From positions 3,023,964 through 3,087,963 of the forward strand of contig KL647290.1 of assembly GCA_000727475.1 (NCBI GenBank): a DNA stretch of 64,000 nt, in the 5' to 3' direction. Position numbers and translations under genes: made by a program. The notes below the pieces were generated by a model. That model had not been told where the DNA came from, did no database searches, and was given only the letters and a program-made list of their open reading frames with translations. This document shows positions 12,801-24,010 of the stretch, piece after piece; positions within the stretch are counted from its first letter, which is position 1; each line of letters begins with the position of its first letter. The stretch is from Sarcocystis neurona (taxonomy: Eukaryota; Apicomplexa; Conoidasida; Eucoccidiorida; Sarcocystidae).

Positions 12801-13123
12801 CCTCTTGTTGCTGCTGGTAGTGATGTTGCGGACGTCGCGTCGCTGCTGCAGTTTGGGATGTGAAGATACTACCCTACTGCATCCTGCTCTGCTGCTGTTC
12901 TCGTCCGGGTGTTTGTTGCCCTGCGGCCAACCCTCTGCTGCTGAGCGTCCTCCCTGCTGCTGCCGCTGCTGTTGCAGAGCAAGGACTTCGGGTTAGCCTA
13001 GTGGCAACCAAGAACTACTTGAAAGCTTGCGGCGTATTCTTCACAACGCCGTGGAGACAGCAACGGCAGTCCGAGCAGCTGCGACAGCCCCAGCAGCCGC
13101 GGCGCCAGCACCGACAGCGGTAG
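1..13123 (+). CDS. Very large low-complexity nuclear-type protein, 5' partial, four exons in window
   Basis: I do not recognise the family. Four exons join in phase: <1-884, 2300-6922, about 7424-10640 and 12978-13123, giving at least about 2,950 residues. Most of it is Ala, Gln or Ser runs, but several non-repetitive helical stretches look like real protein: around the exon 1/2 junction (ALSDSQR then RAEAPALSRILRERL), the start of exon 3 (SREALLTAWREEHLGRRRYD), and the C-terminus. Near 9964-10140 there is a compact segment, KLDDAEVRYFWGHFGL then LRRKLFQICLYLL, and the last 60 residues resemble a small winged-helix or DEK_C-like domain (EEELQAAI ... VDLREVHERLQEQ ... TKNYLKACGVFF). That would suit a chromatin or DNA-binding protein, but this is inference. 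The 5' end lies outside the window. Alternatives are that exons 1-2 and 3-4 belong to two genes, or that small exons are missed. Confidence 0.55.
885..2299 (+). other. Intron with CTG-repeat body
   Basis: It begins gtgagc and ends in a pyrimidine-rich CTG tract closing with ttgcag at 2299. Joining 884 to 2300 is phase 0 on both sides and gives a continuous helical, charged protein stretch across the junction. The interior is CTG/TGC-rich, notably 1310-1500 and 1800-1920. ORFs in it are Leu-, Cys- or Ala-runs of repeat origin. Confidence 0.6.
2300..6922 (+). CDS. Exon 2 of the large low-complexity gene
   Basis: An uninterrupted 1,541-codon exon. It opens with a helical charged segment (LRERLLAIASQQEKLRHEQR), is Gln-rich to about 3560, Ala/Ser-rich to 4740, Ala-rich using GCT/GCA codons at about 5060-5600, and Gln-rich again at 6600-6920. 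The donor is placed at cacaccgag|gtacgc (6923), phase 0; cag|gtaggg at 6809 is an equally phased alternative. The frame stays open to 7366, but the tail reads through a TA microsatellite (YIYIYI) and is not believable as protein. Confidence 0.55.
6923..7423 (+). other. Probable intron containing a TA-core inverted repeat
   Basis: It is bounded by gtacgc and an acceptor at cgacgag|ctg; cag at 7438 is an alternative in the same phase. It contains a TA microsatellite flanked by perfect 21-nt inverted arms. Both flanking exons read phase 0. A stop at 7400-7402 in the downstream frame shows that exon 3 must start after it. Confidence 0.5.
7238..7305. repeat. Inverted repeat with (TA)n core
   Basis: The arm at 7238-7258 is the exact reverse complement of 7285-7305. 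Each arm reads tgtgtgcgtgtccc followed by a TA-rich end on its own strand, and a 26-nt TA-rich centre lies between them. It sits in the inferred second intron and could form a long hairpin or cruciform. Confidence 0.9.
7424..10640 (+). CDS. Exon 3 of the large low-complexity gene
   Basis: The exon opens with non-repetitive protein (GGQTPADVLLVELGVSW, then SREALLTAWREEHLGRRRYD and ALRVIAALLEQRPSLGIQTL), which is strong evidence for this frame. Ser-, Ala- and Gln-runs follow. A conserved-looking block at about 9964-10140 carries VDWEKLDDAEVRYFWGHFGL and RRKLFQICLYLLTEKLYPLE. The exon ends in VDLREVHERLQ at ctccaag|gtaagt (10641), a perfect donor, phase 1. A 406-aa minus-strand ORF at 7381-8601 and a 385-aa one at 9406-10563 are repeat shadows. 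Confidence 0.6.
10641..12977 (+). other. Intron with CTG-rich 3' end
   Basis: It begins gtaagt and ends ctgctgttgcag. The first half is non-repetitive; there is a GA microsatellite at about 12347-12365, and from 12530 on the sequence is a CTG tract leading into the acceptor. ORFs here are Leu/Cys-rich or end quickly. Nothing convincing is coded on either strand. Confidence 0.55.
12347..12365. repeat. (GA)n microsatellite
   Basis: About nine to ten uninterrupted GA dinucleotides lie inside the inferred third intron. Confidence 0.9.
12978..13123 (+). CDS. Terminal exon of the large low-complexity gene
   Basis: After ttgcag the phase-1 junction gives ...HERLQ|EQGLRVSLVATKNYLKACGVFF, then TTPWRQQRQ, a Gln/Arg-rich tail and a TAG at 13121-13123. 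The junction completes a helix-turn-helix-like pattern (LREVHERLQEQGLRVS then TKNYL), which supports the splice. A competing frame from about 12996 (NQELLESLRRILHNAVE) is also open and helical, but would need a phase-2 donor. Confidence 0.55.
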
Positions 13124-14019
13124 AAGCGACACGCGCCGAAGCAAACGAAGGAATCGCTGTCTTGCCAGCGCCTCCAAGCGGTCGAAGAAGCCGTCGAACA
13201 CTAGTCGCTTCCTGCTTATCTCTGTGTGTCATTCCACGGAGAGGTAGACAACTGGTTACATACAGATATCTGCATGTATGCATATATAGATATGTACGCA
13301 TGCTGCAGGGAAAAGAAGAAGAGGTGCACAGAGATGCAAAAAGGAGTGAACGACGGGGGCGGCTAAATTGCCTGCCTGCAACCCATGATTTCTTCATTGC
13401 TGTCGAGACTGCCGAAGAAGAAGAGTTCACTCCTTTGTCTTTCACGAATGCTTATGCTTCTGTAGACGTCAACAGGTGTGTCCCATACGACGCAGAGGAG
13501 GTATATGTACAGTCTCGTTTCACGAAACAGACAGCCGCACACGTTAGTCACTCCCCAGCGCCAGCCGCAGAGAAGGCAGGTGAAAGAAGTATTCCTCTGC
13601 AGGCGGTAGCGTGGAAGTAGTAGCAGAGCCTGCTGTTGCACATCGGCAAGTTCGTCGCCGTCCTCGTCCACCCGTTTCTCTGAAACTGCTCGCCTTTTTC
13701 GACCTCACGTTCTTCTCTTTCGCGGTGCGTCTCCCCTTCCCTCGGTCGTGTCCCTCGCGCCGCCCCCCCCCACGGCAAAGGCGTGCGCAGTGGATCTCAC
13801 CCGACGACCAGCGCACATCGGCAGGGGTATCTGCTTTTATTGTCCAAGGCATGCATGCATATGTATTCCCCTATGCGGGATGGTTGCGGGTACCGGGGCT
13901 GGTTCACTAGCTACAGGTAATATCCGTATACATGTGCTTGTGCGGGTCTACGTCTGCGAAGCAGGAGTGGCCTCGTTTCTGCGGAAACGCACGCACGAAG
14001 TGACCTCTGTCAATAGTAC

Positions 14020-14360
14020 ATATATATATATATAAACGGGATGTACGGTTGTGTATGTGGATATTAAGGAAGGGCATATATATATGTGTATATGTGAAGG
14101 GGATATATATACGTGTATGTGAAGGAGTTATGTTTACTTGTGTGTGAGTATGTGTGTGTATTTATATATATAAGGGGAATGTATAGACGTATGTAGTTGA
14201 AATCTACATGTATATGTGTGTGTTTGTACGTGTATGTACACTTCCACATACGAATATATACATATATATACATAAGGGGAAAAGGTGTACGTATCTATTT
14301 CAGATCTCCATGTATATATGTGTTTAGATGTGCGGATATATATGTACATGTATAAAGGGA
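14020..14360. repeat. Degenerate TA/TG satellite with aagggga spacers
   Basis: Imperfect repeats of TA/TG-rich sequence (tatatgtgtatatgtgaagg and variants) are separated by short purine blocks, gaagggg, aagggga and aaggggaaaa, near 14094, 14172 and 14274. It looks like a decayed tandem array rather than a simple dinucleotide run. Confidence 0.6.
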
Positions 14361-16132
14361 TTATGTATACGTAATTACTCTACATGTGGATATGTTTATG
14401 TGTGTAGACATATATGGGCGAGAGAGAGAGACTGGTGTGTGTCTAGTAGGTGCGTCTGTTTTGCTAGAAACACATGCATGTCCCAGGTCTTCTTGGTGCA
14501 CATGTCCCGACACACGTAGGTGCGTGAAAAAACTGCGCATCGGGAATGTCGCTGCTCAGTCGCGGCAACGAAGAAACGCCGCAGTATGCGGTGCAAGTAC
14601 CCGGACGTACACACTTTGCGGTGGGTGCCTCTGCGTGGGTCACCCGTGTATACTTTGTAAACATATACGTATACATGTATATATGCATGTAAGTGCGTGA
14701 GATGGACTGCAGTGCAGGTGGTGAAGACGTGTGTGAAGCGAGACAGACACAGAGAGAGTGAGAGACCCAGGAGGGAGATTGAAGGGGACGTGTTTCCAGC
14801 AGCAGCCAAGGAGGAGGAGACGTGGGGAGGAGAGGTGAGGCGGAAGAAACGAGAGCGGGAGAGCCCGTCCTGCACATAGGGAAAAATTCGGCTACCTGCG
14901 ATTTTGAAGGGAAGAAATTTCTCCAGACCTCTGGCAGAGCTGCAGGGTGAGAAGGCCGGGCCGCTTCGCGAAAAAGCTGCGTGCCCTCGGCTTTCCTCCT
15001 GGACGGACGCGACCTCCTCAGTTGAACTTTTTCTCCCCCGTGTCAGAACGGAAGCGTGGTCTGCTCAGGGAGATATGTCTACGCGTTCACACAATACGCA
15101 AGTAGACACGACGCAAGTACACATGTGTGGGTGTGTGTATGTCTACGAATGTGTAAATAGTTTCCCAGTGGAAAGACAGAGACACAGTAAAAGAGACCGA
15201 GGTACGTAGTACGGGTGCGTCTACAGTCATGCATCCCCACTCTCGTGTACATCCGCACGTGTAGGGGAAGGATACAGCGGCATTGTTATCCTGCTGCTGC
15301 TGTCAATTTCCGGCGCTGAGGGGAAACTTCCCTTTCTGCTACGCCTTCTCAACCAGGGTCGTCTTGGCTTTCCCGATGTCTGCCTGTTTTCTTCAGAAAT
15401 TTGATCTCGTGTGAGGTTGATCTCTTCATGAAAAGACGTATTTCCTGGATAAATGTGTGCTCCATACCTGCCTCTGTAGGTCTACGCACAGGTAGTTCTT
15501 CCTCCATATGTTTCTACTCTTCCTTGACTCTACACTGCTGTAGAACACTTGGTTGTTTCTGACACAGGTGCATACCGCCGCTTTGTCAGTTTCCCTCTCC
15601 GTTTTGTACGTGCTCTTGCTCAAGAAATTTTGCCACCAAAACTTGCGAGGTGTCTATGTGCCCTTGCATATCAGTCGTCTTTTTGTAGCATTGCATTTAA
15701 CATAGGCGGTTCACTACCTGCATCAGGAAGTACCCTCCCGGTTGACAAAAACCGCCGCTGGCCTATTCTATGCTTTTGTGTTGAATGAAGAACACCCTTT
15801 CATGCTGCCGTAGCTGCTGCCGTATTATTCATTGGCAGCACACTGGCAAATTGCAGCGTCTTTTGTTCCCCACTTTCGCATTTACTTTGCAGTTCGACAC
15901 CATTCTCAGCTTTCGTTCGTAAATGTTTTCACTTAGGTCTGCTCGTTTCTGCGCATTCAAATGCGCATACACGTGTATACGCGTATGTGTGTATATATGT
16001 ATGTGTACATATACGTAAATTTGCGCACGTAGATGTGTCCTGTCTCTTCTGTGTATAACAGCGACTAGAGAGATAGGTTGAAAATAAGCTAGCGGAACCT
16101 GTAGACACGTTGTTTTTCCACGTAACCGGCGT

Positions 16133-16393
16133 ATGAAACCGAAGAAAGAACACGTGCATGTCACTCTTGCACGTCAAGAGAGTAGCCACTCGCGGGGGCA
16201 GCAGGACAGCAACTCTTGTGAAGCAACTGCACAGGCCTTGACAGCGCAGCAGCAGCGACAATTTGTGCGGAATGCAGCGGAGATCAGCAGTGAAAGTCGC
16301 CAAAAGACAGGACAACGAAGCAGCAGCTGTGCAAAACACCACGGCCACAGGCATCCACCAGTGCACGAAGAGGTGTCACGCTCGTGCGCGTAA
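16133..16393 (+). CDS. Candidate small ORF, hypothetical
   Basis: The ATG at 16133 opens an 86-codon frame, hydrophilic and rich in Ser, Gln, His and Arg (MKPKKEHVHVTLARQE at the start, PPVHEEVSRSCA at the end), without long homopolymers. An overlapping frame at 16263-16565 is also open, as expected where CAG codons are frequent. There is no homology signal and no clear splice context, so it may be chance. Confidence 0.2.
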   Translation: MKPKKEHVHVTLARQESSHSRGQQDSNSCEATAQALTAQQQRQFVRNAAEISSESRQKTGQRSSSCAKHHGHRHPPVHEEVSRSCA

Positions 16394-19123
16394 CACCACA
16401 GATGCAGCAGCTACAGGGGGAAGCGACAGCTGCAGCGTGGAACACACTGACGTAGGAGCTGCAGAGATCAGGAAGTGTACAGCCGCAACTACTGAGATTA
16501 CACACTCAGTGGACAAAGAAGCAGCACCGACAGGCGGCAAACGATTTCCACTCAGGACATCGTAACAGCAAAGTGATGCAGCTACACAGTACATGAATGT
16601 GTAGAACTTTACGCCTCCACAGAGGTCCACGCACATATTTCGACGTACGAGTGTAGAAGTGTATGGACGCCTTTATATAATCTCGTATCTGGAGGCGCCA
16701 GAAGAGCCTTCCAACACAGGTGTGCTGACCGGTTGGCAATATGTGAACACGAGCCTTGCCGACACGGCGTCTTGGCCTCACGTTTGCGTCCTGCAGCTCT
16801 TTGTCGAGTATGCTACTGCAGCGTATTACGATGTAATCCATCCATGCAGCAGCCCTCTGTACTGATAGAGGTATCAGCCTGCTTGTGCTCTTTCGTCCAT
16901 TCTTGCATTAGCTACCTTTTAGGTAGACTTTACTGGCGCACGGTGCATGTCGTCTTTCGCGGAAACTCTCATGTACTCCCAGACGCGTGTATAGCCCTGT
17001 AGAAAAGACACGTCCTAACTCTTCTCTGTTGGATTGCTTTGCACCCTCGCCTCGTGGGTAGTCCAGCCGCACGCCGCCGTCTGTATACGCACACGAATAT
17101 GTATTTACACATATAAATATAGAAATCTGTGTGCAGACAAGCACGAGTGTGTCGATCTACCTCTGAGTGTACCTGCGTCGCGCAAATGGGTGCACACACG
17201 TATAGTATGAAGTAAGTGTACACCTGTGGGTTGCCCGCAGCAGCCGCCTGGTTTCATAAACGCTAATTCTGCCTCTCTATAGGATGTAGACGCTTGAAGA
17301 GTGGAGAACTTGTTTGTACACTTGTGCGGACACATCAATGGTAGGTGCTCGGGTAGAAGGTAGCCGCTGCGCGGTTGTAGACACTTGCGCTGTGCTGTTA
17401 TCGCCTGTTTGTTTCCAAATACGTGCTGCTTTGCGTATTTGTTCGTCCTCGCCTGTGTGCTAGTGCGTACCTTCGGATGTAGCCGTATTTACGTGCGCAC
17501 GTGCGAGGACGTGTATGGACCGACCACTGGAGAGGGGCAACACTCTAACGCCTCGCTGCACCTTCCCGTTGCTCGGCCCGTCTGCGTCGTGTACGTAGTG
17601 CGTGTGTACCACTATCGTGCGCTTTCTCTAGCTTTACTGACGGAGGGGGTACTTTCGTATGAGCATGAAGTCTTCTAAGCTCTTATGCGTGTTGATGTAA
17701 CCCCTGGACACACAGGCGTACTCTTCATGCAAGTATAGCAAACGCGTCTTTGAATACGCGTACAGGAGCAGGTGTCCTGATGCGCAATGGTGTAAAGCAA
17801 GTGTGCTCCACAGTTACTGGCGGTTCTTTGATTTGGATGCCCACGAGTCTGCCTCCGCAGCTATGTGGAGATAGGATTTAGAAGCGACAGGAATGTCTTT
17901 CTGTGTCTTCGTTATCACTCATACAGGCGCATGCGGCTTTATAACCTTAATGGTGCAGCTTGGGTTGTACGGTAGTGTACGCATGTGTCCCGTGTCTCGG
18001 TACTTGTGGGAAAGGTCACCACAGGAACCCAGGACACGCTCATGTACTTGTGTGCACATATATATGTATATATATGTTTTAAATTCAGCAGACTGCTACC
18101 GCAGATGTGTACATACATATATTGAGGCGTAGATCGATGATACTTACTGCCTTTTAACTAAAGCCAGTCCCACATCCCTGCACACTGCTGGCAACAAGAA
18201 GGGCGCCGCAGTGCTCACGTTCCATGCAGCAGATACATAATGTAAAGTGTACGTATCAGGCTGGTGCACGCCAACTTTTGGAATCACATACATGAGTATA
18301 CATTCGTATGTGAATTCACACACATGAAGTGGGTTACCCCTGGCGTAAATGTACAATCCTGTAGGTCACGTCTATAGGCTGGCGGCCATGTATACGTGTA
18401 TACTAGGTGCTCGTGAATACAAGCGATATGACGAAGGACCCGTCCGAAGAGGAGATACAGTGGCGACCTCATACTTCCCTCCGTCCTCATATTCCGTGCC
18501 GCTAGTTCGGTGGACGTAAGCGTCCACAGAGAGTATTTTCATCAAGCCTCTACGTCTATAAAGTACATATATATCTTGCGTGTGGCTGATATGCAGACGG
18601 GACCTGCGGAGTGGCATACCTCGCGTACACATACACACGGTACTCGAGACCGACCCGTTTCCTCAGGTGCTCGACGTGCCAGTGGCACTTAGTGTCTTCT
18701 CAGTTTGACCGAGCAGGTTGGCAGGTCGGTGTCCAGTACATAAGGATATGCACAGACACGTATGTAAGACATGTGAAGCGGCCACATTTTCTGTGTAAAT
18801 ATTCTCTTAGATGTGAACCTTTGGTACGGTCAGATGTCTATATGGGGGAGTTGCACCGCAGCAGCTTCGCCCCGTCGTGCCCACTGCCTTCTTCAGTTCC
18901 CGGTGTCGCCCGGCACGAGCCAGAGGTCTCCCACTTTTTTCCTGTTAGTGAGTGCTGCTGCGGTGCTCCTTCGTGCTGCTGGGCACTCGGTGTGTGTTGG
19001 CGCACAGCTGTTGCTAGTACGCATCTGGCATTGATGTCCTGCCTGATGCCCTTTGTTGGTCCTGTGTGCCGCAGCAGCTGCTGCTGCTGATGCTCCTGCT
19101 GCCGCTCGTCCCGTTCCCGCGCT

Positions 19124-19558
19124 GTGCCACCCCGCGTCTGGTCGTCGTCGGTGGCGAAGGCCACGCAGCAACCAACAGGCGTGATGCAAGTGAGACTCGC
19201 TCCCGTCTGCAAGAAGGCAGCTGAGGATGCGTGCTGGGGATGTGCCCCTTCTTCCTTCCGTATTACACCGGTGCTGCAGCAACGGCACGCTTGCCGCAAG
19301 GGCAGCATCAGCGGTTTACACAGCACCACGAGCGGCCCGCAGCACGAGCAGCAGCCGCCAGCAACTCAAGTCGACGGCAGCAGCATGAAGAGAGCACGCC
19401 TGGAGCAACGGGATCACCGGCAGCTGGCGATAGGCACACAGGAACGGCCGGCACAGCGTAGCAGCGGACGGCGGCACAACGCAACAGCGGCCGGCGTAGC
19501 GCTCGCAGCAGCGGGCGGCACCAGCAGCAGCGGGCCGATAGAGCAGCAGCAGTGGTAA
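19124..19558 (+). CDS. Candidate coding exon, hypothetical
   Basis: This CAG-rich island translates to a hydrophilic protein (KGSISGLHSTTSGPQHEQQ, SSMKRARLEQRDHRQLA) ending next to tgg|taa, where gtaaca could act as a donor. An Ala-rich alternative frame at 19231-19461 and minus-strand ORFs across 18838-19883 overlap it. It may belong to a multi-exon gene spread over 18.8-24 kb. Confidence 0.25.
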   Translation: MPPRVWSSSVAKATQQPTGVMQVRLAPVCKKAAEDACWGCAPSSFRITPVLQQRHACRKGSISGLHSTTSGPQHEQQPPATQVDGSSMKRARLEQRDHRQLAIGTQERPAQRSSGRRHNATAAGVALAAAGGTSSSGPIEQQQW

Positions 19559-19672
19559 CACATCTACACCCGGGGGTTTCATCCCTGTGCGTGGCGAGCG
19601 GTTTCCTACCATGTCTGCCGCTGGTCGCTACTACTTCGACTCCATTTAAACATTTGTGAGTGGAAACTTTCG

Positions 19673-19954
19673 GTGCGTTCTGCTTGTGACTCGCTCGCGC
19701 GCGTGCTGCTCGAGCACGCGTCAGTAGAAACGTTTCATTTGTCGCGTGATACCAAGCGAGCCACAGTACAAATCCGGAGGTGTGCTTCAAATGTGTGTGG
19801 GCCTCTGGGCAATGTGCCCGACGAAGCAGTAAAAGAAGATAGAGATCACAGCAAGACAGCAGACGCACCCGAGTTTCCCACACACAACGCAGCTAAAGTA
19901 GCCAGAGAGCGCAACATCTACGTCATAACCTACGGAGACATAGAACCCCCTTGA
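19673..19954 (+). CDS. Candidate coding exon, hypothetical
   Basis: A repeat-free frame of 93 codons has a balanced composition (RVLLEHASVETFHLSRDTKR, GPLGNVPDEAVKEDRDHSK, ARERNIYVITYGDIEPP) and a stop at 19954. Its amino-acid use is more protein-like than its surroundings. It has no ATG and would need an upstream exon. The family is not recognised. Confidence 0.25.
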   Translation: MRSACDSLARVLLEHASVETFHLSRDTKRATVQIRRCASNVCGPLGNVPDEAVKEDRDHSKTADAPEFPTHNAAKVARERNIYVITYGDIEPP

Positions 19955-21639
19955 AACCATCATACAGACCTGGTTTGAAACTTCAGAAGCGAAGACACGG
20001 CGTACACCCGCATCTGAGAGCTCTACGTGCCTCGTTTCTTCACAAATTTCAATTCATTCGGCGACTTATGACGTGCAACAGTTGCCATTTCTGTGCATAC
20101 GGAAGAACCGGCCTTCCACGCGCGCCTCCACACATCCGTACACATACGTGTACGCGCATACACAGAATGCGCCGACTTCCCTGGAAGACGACTCTTCGGA
20201 GATCTAGAAATAAAATATATGGATAGGAACGGACCACCGTACGCAGGTGTGTGCTTGGGTGGATATGAAGCCTTTCACGGGGCCCTCTACACGTACCTTG
20301 TGGGAGAGATAGAGACACAGAGGACGGGAAAAAATCTGAGGCGCTAGCGGTGGGAGCATATATACGTATGTATGCATATAAATGTATGTGCAATTGTGCT
20401 GCACTGTATCAGAAATGGATACGTACAGTCTACTCGTACAAAACTACCTTCTTCGTGGATCGTAGTCGATGCGCTGTCTATACAGTCCACGAATGTACGC
20501 ATGTATCAACATTTATGTGTACACAAATGCACATAGTTGTGAACGTATGTGCGTATACACATATACATATGTGTATATGCATACATACATCAATACATTT
20601 AGAAGTATCCGTGGGCAGCTTGCACGGCTTCCAGTGTAGAAACTATCTGGATTTTTTTGTACGTAGGTATCAATGACGCAGATGTGTGACAGCATTTTCC
20701 GCTTCACAACAGCAGACTTTGGCGCTTTCCCGAACGTGTTTGTTCTGCTGCCGAACAGCACGCGTGGATTTTTTGCAGGCCAGTGACGGTCCCTTTGCGG
20801 AGGAGAGCCACCGGGCATCACGACTCCGGTGTGTCTACCGTCTGGTTCCTACCTCTTCTCTTTTCGAACATTTCCCTTTTTTCTGAAGAAAACTCAGTTC
20901 CTGTTGACTTTTCTCTTGGGAACGCGCGGAAAATACCGCGCACCGCTCAAACTCCACCCCACTGTATTTCGCCCTATAATGCGCACACCTAAATGTGTGT
21001 ATATTAGTATATACGCGCGTGTCGCGTGCTGCCACCTGTTTGTCTCTTCGTCCCTTTGCAGTTGTTGCTAAATAGAAGGGCTTCTACAAGTCTGCGTGTG
21101 AAGACGCCTCTGTCCGCATACGTGCATTGGCATACACATGTGTGGCTGTACACCCGCATAAATCTGCCTACCAAACTTTTCCGCACGCACACGCTTTGTG
21201 TTTACGCCTCCGTACGCCTGTTCCCGTCAAAAAGACGGAAGGAATAGCCGCATGCAGGTGCGGCGAAACTTAGGGTCAAACCGGATCCCTGTCTCAGAGA
21301 GACAAGCTTTTCTTCCTCGGAAGAAACTCTGTTTTTCTTGGGTGTCTACGCAAATAGACACGTCGATTGCTCTCTCCGTCTATAGGGCACGCGTCCGACG
21401 TCTACTGCGCTCTCTGTCCGCAGACCGGTTCGTCGACTGTGGACGTTTTTCTCTGCTGCGCTGCCGAAAGGGCGCCGGGCGCATGTTGCCTTTCAGAGAG
21501 ACATGTGGACGTCTACATTTATGCTTATTTGACTCGGTCCGTGCCAGTCCTGCGACCGCCGGAAAGCCGCCCCCCCGAGGAGAAGAAACCGGCCGGCTCG
21601 CAACCCGGCCCGTCGGGCAGGCTCCAGAAGAGCAGCACA

Positions 21640-21967
21640 CACACGCGGTAGCAGCAGCAGTGCAGACGAGCAGGAACAGCAGCAGAACAGGAGGAATACC
21701 CACACCGGGAGGGCAGGCAACACTGCTGCAGAGCAGCAGCAACGTGGAGCTGACACACACCTAGAGGAGAAGCCCCACCTCGTTCAGTCTGTGAACAGGC
21801 CACATCCCTGCGCCGAGATTCTCCACGACAACCCCAGCATGCACAGCTTTCGCGTCTTTGCAACGCTGTTCTTCTTGCGTGCACAGAGGCCAAGAAAGCG
21901 AGAGCGAGGTCTGCAGAAGTCCACAAGCGAAGTTGCTGCCTCTCTGTCTGTCTTGCCTTTTGTGCAG
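21640..21967 (+). CDS. Candidate coding exon, Gln-rich
   Basis: The frame with codon starts matching 21791 reads SSADEQEQQQNRRNTHTGRA, then THLEEKPHLVQSVNRPHP and CAEILHDNPSMHSF, which looks like genuine hydrophilic protein. A cag|gttt site at about 21967 could be a donor. Other frames in this stretch stop or turn Cys/Leu-rich. The boundaries are uncertain. Confidence 0.3.
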
Positions 21968-22301
21968 GTTTGTGTAACTCGTGGACTGATGTGTGGCTGG
22001 ATGAGGTGGGAAGATAAAAGAGAACGCAGATACACACGGAGAAGGCTGCAGAATATACGAAGGAAAACGTGCAGCAGCTTACCTCTCTCTCATTCTCTAT
22101 GTCTACAAACATATGTGTATATACATTTGTAGACGGATACACGACGCACGTTGACTGAGCCTCTTTCTCATCATATATGCATATATATATATATATACGT
22201 ATGTATGTATACATATTAGGGGTGTGCGGCGCCTGGCGATGTGAAGGTCGTCCGTGCCTTTCGTCGAGGACACGACACCTGGCAAGCTGCTGACCTGCTG
22301 A

Positions 22302-22425
22302 GGGCCCCTCTGCTGCACACCTGGAGAGCAGCAGCAGCAGCAAAGGCAGCTGCAGCAGCAGCAGTCAACGCGCAGCAGCAGAAACGGGACCTTGGAGGAA
22401 CAGCAGCGGCTCCTTGAAGCCCAAC
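22302..22425 (+). CDS. Candidate short Gln-rich exon
   Basis: Between a possible acceptor (gctgag|gg) and a possible donor (gcccaac|gtacgt) the frame reads a Gln run followed by STRSSRNGTLEEQQRLLEAQ, a coiled-coil-like segment. It may be part of the gene upstream of the helicase. Splice sites are inferred only. Confidence 0.3.
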
Positions 22426-22607
22426 GTACGTGCAGCAGACCGTCGACCGGCGGCTGTCTTCTGCCTCCTCTTATTCAATAACCTGCAGCACAAACAGCGG
22501 GTATGTGTGCACGCACCAGCCACACATGACAGGCACATATCTGTGTATATGTATCTACATTCGAGTGATAGCATACATATATATGTTTGTGTGGGATGCA
22601 CACCCAA

Positions 22608-22700
22608 GCATATATATATATATATATATACGTGTGTTTACAAGATTCGATACGTGTATGTATATATATATATATATATATGTATATAGGTATGTTTAGA
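22608..22700. repeat. Two-copy TA microsatellite unit with conserved tail
   Basis: Two adjacent units each consist of a (TA)n run followed by a tail of the form gtgtgttta...gattcgatacg or gtatgttta...ggttcgatagcg. The shared non-TA tail shows that this is a duplication of a compound unit, not just slippage of TA. Confidence 0.6.
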
Positions 22701-23172
22701 GGGTTCGATAGCGCACCAGAGTATAAGAGCGTATAGTTGTCAAACGTACTTGCACACATACGGCTGTACACACTTGCATATCCAGATCTGCATATGTGTG
22801 TGCGTGTGTCTGTATATATATGGGAGTATGCGTGTGCGCGTACGTAGAGGTATACATACATATATATTGCTGAGTAAACTCGCAATGACATACTCCAGTG
22901 TATTTATGCCCCTACTTCGTTGAGCAATATTTTCTTCCCGTTTCCGTCTTTGCCTTCCGCTGGGAACCGATTCGGCAGCGGTGCATGAAGGAAGTAGCGA
23001 GAGCAGCGTCTCTGCGAAGGGAAAGAGGAGGAGGAGGAGGAGCAGCAGCAGCGCAGCTGGTGGCAGCAGCAGCCGCGCGTGGACAACAAAGAGGTGTCAC
23101 TGCTTGCGTACCTGCTGCCGGTCAAGTTAAGAGCTGCGGCTGCACCAGTTCGGCAGTAACGGCCGTGACAGG

Positions 23173-24010
23173 GTGGAGCGTCGGTCCTTGCTGCAGGCTG
23201 CTGCAGTCTCAGCGACAGCACCACCAGCACAAGAACGACGAGGAGAAGGAGCGGAAGGAGGAGGAGCAGGAACAGCAGCAGGCGAAAGCACTGACGTCGT
23301 TAACATCAACGCGAGCGCTTCCGGGATAGGCAGCGACAACTGCCCCAACCGCACAGCAGCAGTATCAAGAGGCAACAACAGCTTTTTCGTATGCGCTAGG
23401 TGCTGCGCTGTGTGTGCGTGTGCTGCTGCAGTCACGGCTGCTTCTGTTCTTCGGAGGAAGTGCCGCAACCGTGCGCACCACACGAGACCCATCAGCGAGC
23501 TAGCATCCGCGTACACTTTGACGTTCTCTTGTGGTGTCTCTTGCAGCAGCAGCGACGGGTCGCCTTGCAAATGCCTGCTGCAGCAGCGGAGGCGACAAGA
23601 TTACTGCGTGTGTAGTGCAGGGAGCGGAGTTGCAGGAGAAGAACAGCAGACGCTGCACCAGCAGGTGCGGTCTCGCTCGGTGCAGTGGAGCAGCAGCAGA
23701 ACTTGCAAAAGGTGCCGCAGAGGAAACGACAGCAAACGGATTGTGGGCTGCTGTTGCGACTCGTGACTGCAGCGCCAGCAGCAACACTTGTGGCGGAAGC
23801 ATCAAGCACAGCAGGAACCCCGCCACAGCAACACTTGCTACCAAAGACAGCGAGTATATGTTCACGGCGGAGCAACAGCAACGCCCTGTCGTCTTGCTCT
23901 GGCAGCAGCAACAGAAATCGGGCGCCTGTGCAGCAGCAACACTACTAGATAAACTTGTAGGTCACTGTCAGCAACTGCAACCGCAGGAGCACCAGCAAAA
24001 GCTGCAGTAG
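23173..24010 (+). CDS. Candidate exon(s) just upstream of the helicase
   Basis: Two overlapping open frames look partly coding: 23173-23766 (AGESTDVVNINASASGIGSD, RTAAVSRGNNSFFV) and 23531-24010 (LAKGAAEETTANGLWAAVAT, KDSEYMFTAEQQQRPVVLLW). The second is in the same frame as the helicase ATG at 24065 and is closed by a TAG at 24008. A 72-nt intron from 23957 (ctt|gtaggt) to 24028 (ctgcag) would remove that stop and fuse ATLLDKL to KKDKKRQQLHWAM and the helicase. This could be the helicase N-terminus or a separate gene. Confidence 0.3.

Larger units (their letters stand above)
13124..18800. other. Microsatellite-rich intergenic region
   Basis: This stretch is rich in TA, TG and GA microsatellites and short palindromic TA segments such as tatatgtatata. 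ORFs are short, and many translate microsatellite (IYIYI, THTYT). No family motif was recognised on either strand. The only modestly protein-like ORF is at 16133-16393. Confidence 0.6.

Noticed and set aside
14064..14349. Minus-strand ORFs rich in Tyr, Ile, Thr and His
   Set aside because: They translate TA/TG microsatellite.
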